Below the pieces are notes generated by a model. The model did not search any database and was not told the origin of the DNA. It saw only the letters and a program-made list of their open reading frames with translations. DNA of 37,558 nucleotides, taken from assembly GCA_024403485.1 (NCBI GenBank), contig JAKSRT010000013.1, forward strand, positions 1 to 37,558, given 5' to 3'. Numbering within the stretch: the stretch's first letter is position 1; each line of letters begins with the position of its first letter. This document shows positions 1-8,190 of this stretch, in pieces. The stretch is from Lachnospiraceae bacterium. GTDB taxonomy: Bacteria > Bacillota > Clostridia > Lachnospirales > Lachnospiraceae. A program made the position numbers and the translations under genes.

Positions 1-1
1 T

Positions 2-892
2 TTTCATTATATTTTTGGAGTAAGAACGGATATTGCAATGCTTGTGTCTATGGATGTAGGCCTATTTGTAATTGCGTTCCTTGAATTTTCGCTCTTTAGA
101 AGATATTTCAAAGGCAATTCGGGTAATTACTTTGGAGTTATTAAGTATTTTGGAAAGTACTGGCAGTTAATATTCGCAAACTTTTTCTATATTTTCGGGC
201 TATACATCCACAACTTTGTATTCTGGACAACCGATCAGCACTTGATAGTTGCCAAGAGTTTTGTATGCCATCAACCCTACGATATGGCATCCTGTCTTGC
301 AATGTTTACCAACATTACAGCCAGTGTTATCTTTTTGACCCGTGTTGAAATGTTCTTTCATGAAAGATATAAAGCATATTCCGAAGCGGTTATCGGTGGA
401 CGTGGAATGGATATCGAACGTGCAAAACAGCGAATGTTTCGCCAGATGATGGAAGAAATAATGACACTTATCCGAGTTCAGTTTATTGTTACCACACCAA
501 TCTTTTTGCTGGCAATGATATTCCTCCCTCGTTTTGGATTTGGGGGAAATACAATGAGAATTTATCCTTGTTTGGCTGCGGGATATTTCATTATGTTTAT
601 TATGTATTCAATTATTATTTTCCTGTACTATTTTAATGACTTAAACGGTGCAGTGTTTACGTCTGTTACTTTTTTTGTTGTTACTTTCCTTGGAAGTGCG
701 ATGGCTACAAAGCTTCCTACGATTTGGTACGGAATCGGACTTGTTATCGGAGCAACAGTGGGATTCACAGTGGCATATTTCAGAATCCGAAGAATGGAAA
801 GAACATTGGACGTTCATATTTTCTGCAATGGCAGTATTTTGAAAAAGGGCAAAGGTAAGATGCCTTCAAACCTCGTATATGAAAGGAAATAG
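2..892 (+). CDS. pelG: PelG-like exopolysaccharide transporter, C-terminal part
   Basis: The reading frame is open to the left edge, so this is the C-terminal ~296 residues of a larger membrane protein; the ATG at 38 is internal. It has about seven hydrophobic segments. The stretch around VEMFFHERYKAYSEAV, followed by GG and a cytoplasmic helix with QMMEEI, resembles the conserved loop of PelG, a 12-helix flippase-like protein that works with the PelF glycosyltransferase to synthesise and export Pel polysaccharide across the membrane. The end (RRMERTLDVHIFCNG) also looks like Gram-positive PelG proteins. The stop is 2 nt before the next start, so it is cotranscribed with the DUF2304 and glycosyltransferase genes. 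The other pel genes would lie upstream, outside the window. Another polysaccharide flippase is possible but less likely. Confidence 0.8.
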   Translation, partial: FHYIFGVRTDIAMLVSMDVGLFVIAFLEFSLFRRYFKGNSGNYFGVIKYFGKYWQLIFANFFYIFGLYIHNFVFWTTDQHLIVAKSFVCHQPYDMASCLAMFTNITASVIFLTRVEMFFHERYKAYSEAVIGGRGMDIERAKQRMFRQMMEEIMTLIRVQFIVTTPIFLLAMIFLPRFGFGGNTMRIYPCLAAGYFIMFIMYSIIIFLYYFNDLNGAVFTSVTFFVVTFLGSAMATKLPTIWYGIGLVIGATVGFTVAYFRIRRMERTLDVHIFCNGSILKKGKGKMPSNLVYERK

Positions 893-894
893 GT

Positions 895-1281
895 ATGTTT
901 ACTGGGGGATTGGTAGTTAAATTGCTTATTATTATTACCGGTTTGATTATGTTGTTTATCACAATCGGAAGTTTGGCAAAAAGAAAGATGACAGAAACTT
1001 TTTGCCTGGCCTGGTTTGTAGTTTCCTTTGCGGTTACTGTCGCGGGCATCGTGGTACAGCCTGATTCATGGGATCAGTACATCAGCTTTGCCGGCATGAT
1101 GCTTTTATTTGTGATTTTTTATGGGGCTGTTTATGCCGCATATAATGTGAGCCTGAAAATTTCTGAATTAAGTCGAAAAAATCAGGAATTGGCAATACAG
1201 GTTTCTCTGCTGAATCAGGAGAACGAAAAACTTTTGAGACGTCTTTCGGAGCATTTGGATATAAACGTAGAGGATCTGTAG
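895..1281 (+). CDS. DUF2304 family membrane protein
   Basis: This is a 128-residue protein with three predicted membrane helices (about residues 6-26, 36-54 and 64-84), then a charged C-terminal helix (about 88-122) with leucine spacing typical of a short coiled coil. Size and layout match DUF2304, a family usually found beside GT2 glycosyltransferases of the dolichol-phosphate-mannose-synthase type, as here (2557-3366). The family has no settled biochemical role; a membrane partner for the neighbouring glycosyltransferase is an inference from context. It starts 2 nt after pelG, and its stop codon directly abuts the next ATG, so translational coupling is likely. Confidence 0.75.
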   Translation: MFTGGLVVKLLIIITGLIMLFITIGSLAKRKMTETFCLAWFVVSFAVTVAGIVVQPDSWDQYISFAGMMLLFVIFYGAVYAAYNVSLKISELSRKNQELAIQVSLLNQENEKLLRRLSEHLDINVEDL

Positions 1282-2493
1282 ATGAAAAAGATTCTGTTTG
1301 TTATTAATACTTTGGGTTTAGGAGGCGCTGAAAAAGCGCTTCTTGAATTATTAAACAGATTGAATAAGCAAGGCTATGATTTATCTTTGTTAGTTCTTTT
1401 AAATCAGGGTGAACTTGTTCGTGATATTCCCCAAGGCACTAAATTATTAAATAAAAAATTTGATTATACTGCGATTCATTCACCTAAAGGGCTAAAAAGG
1501 GTAAAACTGACAGCTATAAAAAAGCTTTTTTCCAATTTTTCAGGTATCAGATTGGCCGGATATATTATATCCAACTACATTGATATGAAAAAAAGGGGAA
1601 TAAGCAAAGCAGAAAATCTCTTGTGGAGAGCGGTGGCAATGGGGTCACCTAAATTGTCCGATGAATATGATTTGGCAGTGTCATTCATAGAAGGTGGATC
1701 AGCTTACTATGTAAGCGATTATGTCAAAGCTAAGAAGAAAGCATGTTTCATTCATATAGACTATGAAAGCGCCGGATACGGAAAGAAGCTTGACAAGGAC
1801 TGTTTTGAGAAGTTCGATAAAGTTTTTCCTATTTCCGAAGGCGTAAGACAGTCATTCCTCAATGTATACCCGGAATATAAAGAAAAGACATTCGTGTTTG
1901 AAAATCTTGTTGATTTGGAGGGGATTGAAGCCAAGTCAAGGCTGGCCGAGGGATTTGAAGATGATTTTGACGGAATGCGAATCTTAAGTATGGGCCGCCT
2001 TAATGCTCAAAAGTCGTATGACATGTCGGTAGATGCCATGAAGATACTCATAGATAAGGGGTACAAGGTACGTTGGTATATTCTTGGCGAAGGCGATCAA
2101 AGGGAGCTACTTGCCAATAAGATTGCAGAACTTAATCTTAAGGATGATTTTATTTTGCTCGGTAACAAAGAAAATCCTTATCCGTATTTGAAGCAGTGTG
2201 ACATTTATTCGCATGCTACGAAATATGAGGGTAAGAGCATAGCCGTACAAGAGGCTAAAATGCTTCGGTGCCCCATAATTCTTACGAATACTCCGGGAAA
2301 TTTGGAGCAGATTACGGATGGGTATGACGGCCTGCTGTGTGAGTTTAATCCTCAAAGCTTGGCCGAAAAGCTTGAAAGGTATATAAACAATCCTTCAATG
2401 GCTAAAGAAATGGGTGAAAAAGCGAGAGAAAGTTTTTTAGCCTCGCTTCATGATGAAGAAAATATTGCACAGTTTACGAGCATGCTGCTGTAG
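1282..2493 (+). CDS. Glycosyltransferase family 4 (GT-B fold)
   Basis: This 403-residue cytoplasmic GT4 enzyme would transfer a sugar from a nucleotide-sugar donor to a lipid-linked or polymer acceptor. The N-terminal acceptor domain begins with ILFVINTLGLGGAEKAL (residues 4-20). The donor domain has SMGRL (236-240), GEGDQR (269-274) and the E-x7-E signature EGKSIAVQE (316-324), which binds the nucleotide sugar. Length is normal for the family. The ATG follows the preceding stop codon with no gap. Donor and acceptor cannot be read from sequence; location in a Pel-associated operon suggests surface polysaccharide assembly. Confidence 0.85.
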   Translation: MKKILFVINTLGLGGAEKALLELLNRLNKQGYDLSLLVLLNQGELVRDIPQGTKLLNKKFDYTAIHSPKGLKRVKLTAIKKLFSNFSGIRLAGYIISNYIDMKKRGISKAENLLWRAVAMGSPKLSDEYDLAVSFIEGGSAYYVSDYVKAKKKACFIHIDYESAGYGKKLDKDCFEKFDKVFPISEGVRQSFLNVYPEYKEKTFVFENLVDLEGIEAKSRLAEGFEDDFDGMRILSMGRLNAQKSYDMSVDAMKILIDKGYKVRWYILGEGDQRELLANKIAELNLKDDFILLGNKENPYPYLKQCDIYSHATKYEGKSIAVQEAKMLRCPIILTNTPGNLEQITDGYDGLLCEFNPQSLAEKLERYINNPSMAKEMGEKARESFLASLHDEENIAQFTSMLL

Positions 2494-2556
2494 GCACTGC
2501 ATGCATATTCTTTTATAGCAAAAAATCGGTTAACGATGACCGCCGATGGGGGAAAA

Positions 2557-3366
2557 ATGCGAAAAGAAAAAAGAGAAGTATTAATTATTATTCCTGCATA
2601 TAATGAGGCAAAGACAATCGAGCCTGTATTGGAAGCTTTGGAACAGCCGGATATTGCGGCTGTTTGTGACGTTCTTGTAATGAACGATTCGTCGGTTGAC
2701 GGAACCCAGTATATTGTAAAAAAAAGAGGACACGCGTGTGTAACTCATGTATTTAATTTGGGTTACGGTTCCGGACTTCAGGTCGGATATAAATATGCAT
2801 ACAGACGCGGCTATAAGTATATAATTCAAATGGATGCAGACGGGCAGCATGATCCGTCCAATGTTCTTAAGATATACGAAGCACTTAAAACGCCCGATGA
2901 AAGCGGCAGATATCCCGATATTGTTATAGGTTCCCGCTTTGTCGAAGGAGCGATTTCTTTCCCTGTTCCGATTACTAAAAAGATTGCCTTTACTTTGTTT
3001 AGAAATCTTATTAAATGGGGTGGCGGACAGAAGATAATGGATCCGACATCGGGTTTACAGGGACTAAATAAAAGAACGTTTTGGTTCTATTCAAGATTTA
3101 ATCGTTTTGACGATAAGTATCCCGACGCGCAAATGCTTATGCAGATGCTTATGTTAGGATACAAAGTAGTGGAAATCCCTGCTGTAATGTACGCACGTAC
3201 CGAAGGAAAGAGCATGCATTCGGGGATTATTAAGCCTGTAATATATATGTTTAGAATGGTATTGTCCATTATTGCAGTTTGGGCCAGAGTAAAAATGTTT
3301 AAGATAGATAAGGAAGCGATTAATGTCCAAAAAACTATGGAAGAAATGTCCAAGGGCGTTTTATAA
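2557..3366 (+). CDS. Glycosyltransferase family 2, DPM/DPG-synthase-like
   Basis: This 269-residue GT-A enzyme is of the polyprenyl-phosphate-sugar synthase type. IIPAYNE lies at residues 11-17 and the metal-binding DADGQHDP at 93-100, followed by IGSRFVEG and DPTSGLQG. Such enzymes typically load a sugar onto undecaprenyl phosphate at the inner membrane face. There is no C-terminal membrane pair, so the adjacent DUF2304 protein may supply membrane contact (inference). I chose the ATG at 2557 over the in-frame ATG at 2536 because a GGGGGA Shine-Dalgarno precedes 2557 and the GT2 domain starts right after it. The 3' end overlaps the next gene by 44 nt. Confidence 0.85.
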   Translation: MRKEKREVLIIIPAYNEAKTIEPVLEALEQPDIAAVCDVLVMNDSSVDGTQYIVKKRGHACVTHVFNLGYGSGLQVGYKYAYRRGYKYIIQMDADGQHDPSNVLKIYEALKTPDESGRYPDIVIGSRFVEGAISFPVPITKKIAFTLFRNLIKWGGGQKIMDPTSGLQGLNKRTFWFYSRFNRFDDKYPDAQMLMQMLMLGYKVVEIPAVMYARTEGKSMHSGIIKPVIYMFRMVLSIIAVWARVKMFKIDKEAINVQKTMEEMSKGVL

Positions 3367-4657
3367 AGCGGCTAGATTTATTGAGACTAATGAGGATTTA
3401 CTAAACCCATGCAGAGGCTGGTATCAAATCCATACCTTTAAGCTCGGTGAAGAACTATCCTTGGTTGACAGAGAGTATACGCTGAACAACAGAGACTCAG
3501 TAGCCTTTGCACTGATTGATATAAGTAAATACAGAAGCCAAGATCTTGATGAGGAAGCTAAGAATGATCTTCGCTCCATATTCTCGTTTTTTAGAGACTA
3601 CAGATTGGAATTAATTGTAAGAGTTGTATATGATACCGAAGGCCGGTGTGCTTTGAAGGAACCCTCGGATGAAGATCAGGTTAAAAGGCATATCGAGCAG
3701 ATATTCGAGATTCTTAACGAGTTTAAGGATGTTATTTTTGTTTATCAGGGACTGCTTATCGGTAACTGGGGTGAAATGCATTCATCGAAATTTTTATCTC
3801 CGTCTCGTCTTAGAAATTTAGCGGATACTATTGTTAAGGATTTTCCTGATGTGGCTTTTCTGGCCGTAAGAAGACCTGCCTATGTAAGAATAATGTTTCC
3901 TGAAGGCGAAGATATAAGACAAAAAAAGGTAGGTATTTTTGATGATGCAATAATGGCCAGTCCTACCCACCTTGGAACCTTTGGAGAAAAACCTGCTAAA
4001 GAAGTGAGAAGAGAAATGTCATGGCTTCCCGAAGAAGAACTTAAATATGTTTCGGAACTATGTGACAGAGTCCCTTATGGCGGGGAAGCTCTTTGGAGCG
4101 ATGAAGAAGACTCTCTTGAACATATCAGAGGTAATCTGGAAGAGATAGACAAATATTTTGCGAGACTGCATGTTACATACTTAAACAGAATTCACGATGC
4201 AAGGTTTATAAATAACTTAAAAGAACTGACTTGGAATAAACGCGGACTGTTTAAGGGAATGGATGGCTACGAATATATAGGAAGACACCTTGGCTACAGA
4301 TTTGTATTAAGGAAAGTAAAATGCCATCGTGTAAAGGAAGATGCATCCATGCTCAGGTGGGATATAACCATCGCCAATGAGGGATTTGCAAGAGCTTTTT
4401 TTGAATGCGGATGTTATATAGAGGGCGACGACGAATTCGGCGAACGAACCGAGTATGATATTAAAGACTGGGTTGAACTAAATAAGATTCCGTCAAAAAC
4501 CGAGCATACTTTTGTATGCATGACTCCGGCGATTACCGGTTTGATATATTTACGATTTACAAAACTTTCTACCGGTGAAGCGGTATATTTTGCAAATAAA
4601 AAACCTACAGAAGATTTTGTGGGCTCCAAACTTTACCTTGGTAAGATTTCAAAATAA
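3323..4657 (+). CDS. DUF4874/DUF4832 TIM-barrel-like protein
   Basis: The 444 residues resemble DUF4874 followed by DUF4832. The first shows NPCRGW (28-33), the LIVRVVYD strand (97-104) and GNWGEMHSS (147-155), equivalent to the usual GAWGEWHS motif. The second starts with LTYLNRIHDARFINNL and ends in a beta-sandwich-like segment. The family looks like a glycoside-hydrolase-type barrel, and the E in GNWGE is a plausible catalytic residue, but no activity is established to my knowledge. There is no signal peptide, so it may act in the cytoplasm or be exported by another route. The start overlaps the GT2 gene by 44 nt in another frame, with a weak AAGGA-type ribosome binding site. Confidence 0.7.
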   Translation: MSKKLWKKCPRAFYKAARFIETNEDLLNPCRGWYQIHTFKLGEELSLVDREYTLNNRDSVAFALIDISKYRSQDLDEEAKNDLRSIFSFFRDYRLELIVRVVYDTEGRCALKEPSDEDQVKRHIEQIFEILNEFKDVIFVYQGLLIGNWGEMHSSKFLSPSRLRNLADTIVKDFPDVAFLAVRRPAYVRIMFPEGEDIRQKKVGIFDDAIMASPTHLGTFGEKPAKEVRREMSWLPEEELKYVSELCDRVPYGGEALWSDEEDSLEHIRGNLEEIDKYFARLHVTYLNRIHDARFINNLKELTWNKRGLFKGMDGYEYIGRHLGYRFVLRKVKCHRVKEDASMLRWDITIANEGFARAFFECGCYIEGDDEFGERTEYDIKDWVELNKIPSKTEHTFVCMTPAITGLIYLRFTKLSTGEAVYFANKKPTEDFVGSKLYLGKISK

Positions 4658-4675
4658 TAAGTTGAGAAGTAACTG

Positions 4676-5851
4676 ATGCAGAAAAGCTGGATTATATTTC
4701 TATCTGTTATTAAAAACTGTATAGGCAATGGGCCTGATAAAGTGGAAGAACAGTCTGCGACCGAAGAAAAGTCATTAACGTGCAAAGAAATACAATTATC
4801 GGCAGAAGAAAAAGCAACGATAGAAGCACTTGCTAAACAGCGGGGGTTATTTCCGAGCCTGCCCGGAAAAGCATATTTAAATGCGGACCGTTTCTATGCG
4901 CTGATGTATGGCGGGCTTAATGTTCTTAACATATTGGAAAATAACGGAATAGAAGCTGCGATAGTAAAAGGAGTTTCATTGGCGGCGCTATATCCCCTTC
5001 CGGAACAGCGCCTTTTTTCGGATGTTGATGTTTTATTAAGGTACGAGAGGGATTTAAAAAAGGCAGTTGAGGTATTAACGGAGAATGGTTGGACATGCTC
5101 GGATGAAAAACAGCCGCACCACTTAAGTTTTACTTGTAACGGAATAACTGCCGAACTACACTTTAAACCCGTGAGACCTTTTGAGAAAAGAAGTATAAAT
5201 AAAGCGATTGAGTATGCTTTTAACTCGGATGACACGATTTTTATTGAAGAGGAATTGTTTGGTGTAAAGTACAAGACATTGAAGCCCTCTATCTTCGGTT
5301 TTTACATTTTAATTCACAATCTTGAACATTTTCTTTTACGAGGCATGGGTGTAAAGCACCTGTGTGATATGGCTGTATTTTGGAATAAGCAATACAATGA
5401 GGAAGTTTACAAAGAATATAAGGCACTGGTTCGTATGGCAGGTTTGGACAAATTTTCGGACTGTATGACCTTATGTACACAGGAATATTTGGGACTTTCT
5501 AACGAAAATGCCGAAAAAATGCTTGTAGATTGCAGGGGTGTCTTGACACAAGCGCTTCTTGAGAATATTATGATAGATATCATAGATGCGGGAAATTTTG
5601 GTGAGCTTGAAAAAGATAGGCTGGTAAGTTTAAGGTCTGACGGAATTGGTGGAATGGTTTCTCAGATTCATTGCAGGATGAAAGAAAATTTTCCAAGGCT
5701 ATCAAAGTTTTTCTTGATTTGGCCGATATTATGGTTAGCAACAGTTATGATATTTATTAGAAATAATAAAAAAATTCGAGGAGAGAAATCTTCGAGTATT
5801 ATTAAGAAGGCTCAATCTCGAGGCAGATTGGTCAGAATGTTGGATATTTAA
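4676..5851 (+). CDS. Nucleotidyltransferase-fold protein (NTP_transf_5 family)
   Basis: The 391 residues carry the NTP_transf_5 core: KGVSLAALYP (98-107), SDVDVL with the metal-binding D116/D118 pair (115-120), a helix and strand with GW, and AELHF (159-163). A hydrophobic segment near 345-361 followed by a basic tail suggests membrane association. Members often sit in peptide-modification loci with HPr-kinase-like and ABC-exporter genes, including some lasso peptide clusters; the same companions are present here. What is nucleotidylated is unknown. The gene lies 18 nt after the DUF4832 gene and 36 nt before the leader-bearing small protein, so it probably shares their transcript. The Shine-Dalgarno is weak. 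Confidence 0.75.
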   Translation: MQKSWIIFLSVIKNCIGNGPDKVEEQSATEEKSLTCKEIQLSAEEKATIEALAKQRGLFPSLPGKAYLNADRFYALMYGGLNVLNILENNGIEAAIVKGVSLAALYPLPEQRLFSDVDVLLRYERDLKKAVEVLTENGWTCSDEKQPHHLSFTCNGITAELHFKPVRPFEKRSINKAIEYAFNSDDTIFIEEELFGVKYKTLKPSIFGFYILIHNLEHFLLRGMGVKHLCDMAVFWNKQYNEEVYKEYKALVRMAGLDKFSDCMTLCTQEYLGLSNENAEKMLVDCRGVLTQALLENIMIDIIDAGNFGELEKDRLVSLRSDGIGGMVSQIHCRMKENFPRLSKFFLIWPILWLATVMIFIRNNKKIRGEKSSSIIKKAQSRGRLVRMLDI

Positions 5852-5887
5852 ACGGGTTTCGAATTTTTCACTATGGAGGGAAAAACA

Positions 5888-6397
5888 ATGGCAAAGTATG
5901 AAAAACCGATTGTTATAGCAAATAATGAAGTTATGGAAGGCGTATACGCAGAAATGTCAGGTGAGGGCAGTAAATGGATAACACTTAACTGGTCAAACCA
6001 TAATGGCGGTTCACATTCAGTACTTGAATGTAAATTCGGATTTAGCGGATATCCTGCCGGCAACAAGAAAGCAACAATTGTTCTGAATTTTAACGGTAAT
6101 GGATCGTTCTCGGTTTATACATCAGATTCACAGCCTGAACATAATGGCGTGTCTGTTTCAGGCGGATGTCCTACACTTACCTTTGTGAAATCCGATAATA
6201 TGCAGAATGCAGACGGACAGATAGAATTCAAATTTTCACTTTTATTTGATAGCACATATGATGGCCAGCCTCATGATGGTTGTAACGGCTCCTATTATCC
6301 GGGACGTAATGAAGCAAACGACATTGAGGGATATACAGGTAATGCAATTGGTCAAGGCGATTGGTCGGTAGTTTCATTTGAGATTGAAATGGCTTAG
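5888..6397 (+). CDS. Small protein with YEKP...EGVYA leader, possible RiPP-like or exported substrate
   Basis: No family recognised with certainty. The 169 residues start MAKYEKPIVIANNE. YEKP (4-7) resembles the YxxP element of leaders read by PqqD-type recognition domains, and EGVYA (17-21) followed by SG (24-25) resembles a cleavage region. The rest is beta-rich, with Gly, Asn, Ser and aromatic residues and three cysteines (48, 94, 132), so it looks like a small secreted beta-sandwich rather than a short peptide. There is no Sec signal. I chose the ATG at 5888 rather than 5873 because GGAGGG (5875-5880) lies 7 nt upstream of it. A terminator follows directly, then an ABC exporter. Substrate of that exporter is my inference from context. 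Confidence 0.6.
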   Translation: MAKYEKPIVIANNEVMEGVYAEMSGEGSKWITLNWSNHNGGSHSVLECKFGFSGYPAGNKKATIVLNFNGNGSFSVYTSDSQPEHNGVSVSGGCPTLTFVKSDNMQNADGQIEFKFSLLFDSTYDGQPHDGCNGSYYPGRNEANDIEGYTGNAIGQGDWSVVSFEIEMA

Positions 6398-6407
6398 GCT
6401 TAATATT

Positions 6408-6443
6408 CGGAAAGCACAGTTTTTCTTGTGCTTTCCTTTTTTT
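6408..6443 (+). terminator. Intrinsic terminator after the leader-bearing protein
   Basis: A perfect 10-bp stem (GGAAAGCACA paired with TGTGCTTTCC) with an 8-nt loop is followed by a run of seven or more T. It ends the pelG-to-small-protein transcript and separates it from the ABC exporter, which has its own promoter just downstream. Confidence 0.9.
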
Positions 6444-6460
6444 ATTATATAATTATCATA
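6426..6460 (+). promoter_or_regulatory. Probable leaderless promoter of the ABC exporter gene
   Basis: A perfect -10 box TATAAT lies at 6448-6453, with a partial -35 match TTGTGC at 6426-6431 (16-bp spacer) inside the preceding terminator. Only 6 nt separate the -10 box from the ATG at 6460, which places the expected transcription start on or beside the A of the ATG. No Shine-Dalgarno precedes the start. The same spacing recurs at two other genes in this region. Confidence 0.65.
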
Positions 6461-8184
6461 TGGATATAAGACAATTATTTGACAAAGAACTTAGAGAGAA
6501 ACTTTGGAAAAGAGTTAAATGGATATATGGTTATTCCAGAAAGCATATTTTTGGCATAACAATATTTACTTTGACGGGGTTGGTTTCAACTGTCGTTTCT
6601 GCTTTATCTGCTCTTATTACAAGAGATTTAGTCGACATCATCACCGGACACAGAACAGGGGAATTAATTAAATACTTTGTTCTTATGATGGTAGTGCGTG
6701 TGTTGATTCTTGTAATAAATAATATATCTTCTACTATCTCAATTGTTATCAGCACAAGGGTCGAAAATGAAATAAAAGCCGGAATATACGAAGAATTAAT
6801 GACTTTAGATTGGGAATCAATGTCTCAGTTTCATTCGGGAAATATAGGCTCCAGATGGAATGGGGACTGCGGCCAGATTTCTAACGGGATAATATCAATT
6901 ATTCCGGGTTTTATCATAATGCTGTGCAAATTCGGTGTGGCTTTATACCTTATTGTTTCTCAGGATATTTCCTTTATATTCTTTGCACTTGCAAATCTCC
7001 CCGTATCTCTTTTTGTATCTAAGAAAAATTTAAAGAGACTAAAAGCGGTAAATGAGAAAAACTTTGCCGTGAGCGCGAAAATGACATCTTTTTCACAGGA
7101 CTCATTTTCCAATATTCAGAATGTAAAGGCTTTGGATTTAATAAAAGTATATTCTGCAAAGCTGAAGGAATTACAAAAAGAAACCTGGAATATTCGAATA
7201 CTGTATCAGAAAATAAATTTAATTAATTCAATGATTATGACTCTTGCTTCTCAGGTAATGTCGAATGCGACATATTTTTGGGGTATTTATCGTGTGTGGT
7301 CGGGTGTTATCTCCTACGGATCACTTACAATGTTCCTTTCCTTATCAAATCAGCTTACGGGAAACATACAGTCTTTAATAAATTATTTTCCGTCTACGGT
7401 CAGCTTTTTGGTTGCTACCGGAAGGGTAATGGAAATTATAGACTTGCCTAAAGAAGATTATTCTCAAACAGAAGAGGTTAAGGCATTTGCCGATAGAAAC
7501 AGGGAATGCGGTGTCGGCATATCTTTAAAGGACGTGGATTTTACGTATGTGTCGGGAACAGAGGTTATGGATTCTGTTTCTATGGAAGCCTGGCCAAGAG
7601 AAATAATTGGTCTTGTTGGCCCATCCGGCGAAGGAAAAACAACAACACTTCGTTTGCTGCTGGCAATTATTAATGCGAAAGGCGGAGAGGCCAAGGTTGT
7701 TTCCGGAGACAGAAATGAGAGCATGGATATAACCGCGTCTACCAGACAACTTTTTGCTTATGTCCCCCAGGGTAATTCCATGTTTCCGCATTCGATAGCC
7801 GATAATATGCGACTTGTAAAAGAAGATGCCACCGACGAAGAAATAATTGCTGCTTTAAAGATGGCTTGCGCATGGGATTTTGTTTCAAAACTTCCCGACG
7901 GCATTGAAACCGAACTTAAGGAACACGGTGGAGGATTATCCGAAGGCCAGTCACAAAGGTTGTCAATTGCCAGGGCATTGGTACGAAAGGCTCCTATTCT
8001 TTTGCTCGACGAAGCTACATCTGCTTTAGATATGAAAACACAAAAGATGGTTATTGATAACATAATCTCGGCGGACTACCCAAGAACTGTCATTGTTACC
8101 ACCCACAGAAAAGAAGTTATGGACATCTGCGACAGAGTATATGAAATAGAAAATAAGAAGCTTAGCGAAAAAGCTACATATTAA
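6460..8184 (+). CDS. ABC exporter, fused membrane and ATPase domains
   Basis: This 574-residue half-transporter has a six-helix type-1 exporter domain (about residues 25-330) and an ATPase domain (about 345-570). Walker A is GPSGEGKT (387-394), the signature is LSEGQ (493-497, E in place of the usual second G), and Walker B is ILLLDEAT followed by the usual histidine switch (TTHRK). There is no N-terminal C39 peptidase domain, so any leader removal must come from a separate enzyme; the S26B-like protease at 12943 is a candidate. It follows the leader-bearing small protein, which suggests that protein as cargo (inference). A lipid or glycan flippase role for the polysaccharide genes is the main alternative. 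Confidence 0.85.
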   Translation: MDIRQLFDKELREKLWKRVKWIYGYSRKHIFGITIFTLTGLVSTVVSALSALITRDLVDIITGHRTGELIKYFVLMMVVRVLILVINNISSTISIVISTRVENEIKAGIYEELMTLDWESMSQFHSGNIGSRWNGDCGQISNGIISIIPGFIIMLCKFGVALYLIVSQDISFIFFALANLPVSLFVSKKNLKRLKAVNEKNFAVSAKMTSFSQDSFSNIQNVKALDLIKVYSAKLKELQKETWNIRILYQKINLINSMIMTLASQVMSNATYFWGIYRVWSGVISYGSLTMFLSLSNQLTGNIQSLINYFPSTVSFLVATGRVMEIIDLPKEDYSQTEEVKAFADRNRECGVGISLKDVDFTYVSGTEVMDSVSMEAWPREIIGLVGPSGEGKTTTLRLLLAIINAKGGEAKVVSGDRNESMDITASTRQLFAYVPQGNSMFPHSIADNMRLVKEDATDEEIIAALKMACAWDFVSKLPDGIETELKEHGGGLSEGQSQRLSIARALVRKAPILLLDEATSALDMKTQKMVIDNIISADYPRTVIVTTHRKEVMDICDRVYEIENKKLSEKATY

Positions 8185-8190
8185 TTTATT

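Noticed and set aside
5888-6397. Lasso peptide precursor
   Set aside because: The YxxP leader element and HprK/NTP_transf_5 neighbours recall lasso loci, but the protein is 169 residues and there is no asparagine-synthetase-like cyclase or transglutaminase-like protease.
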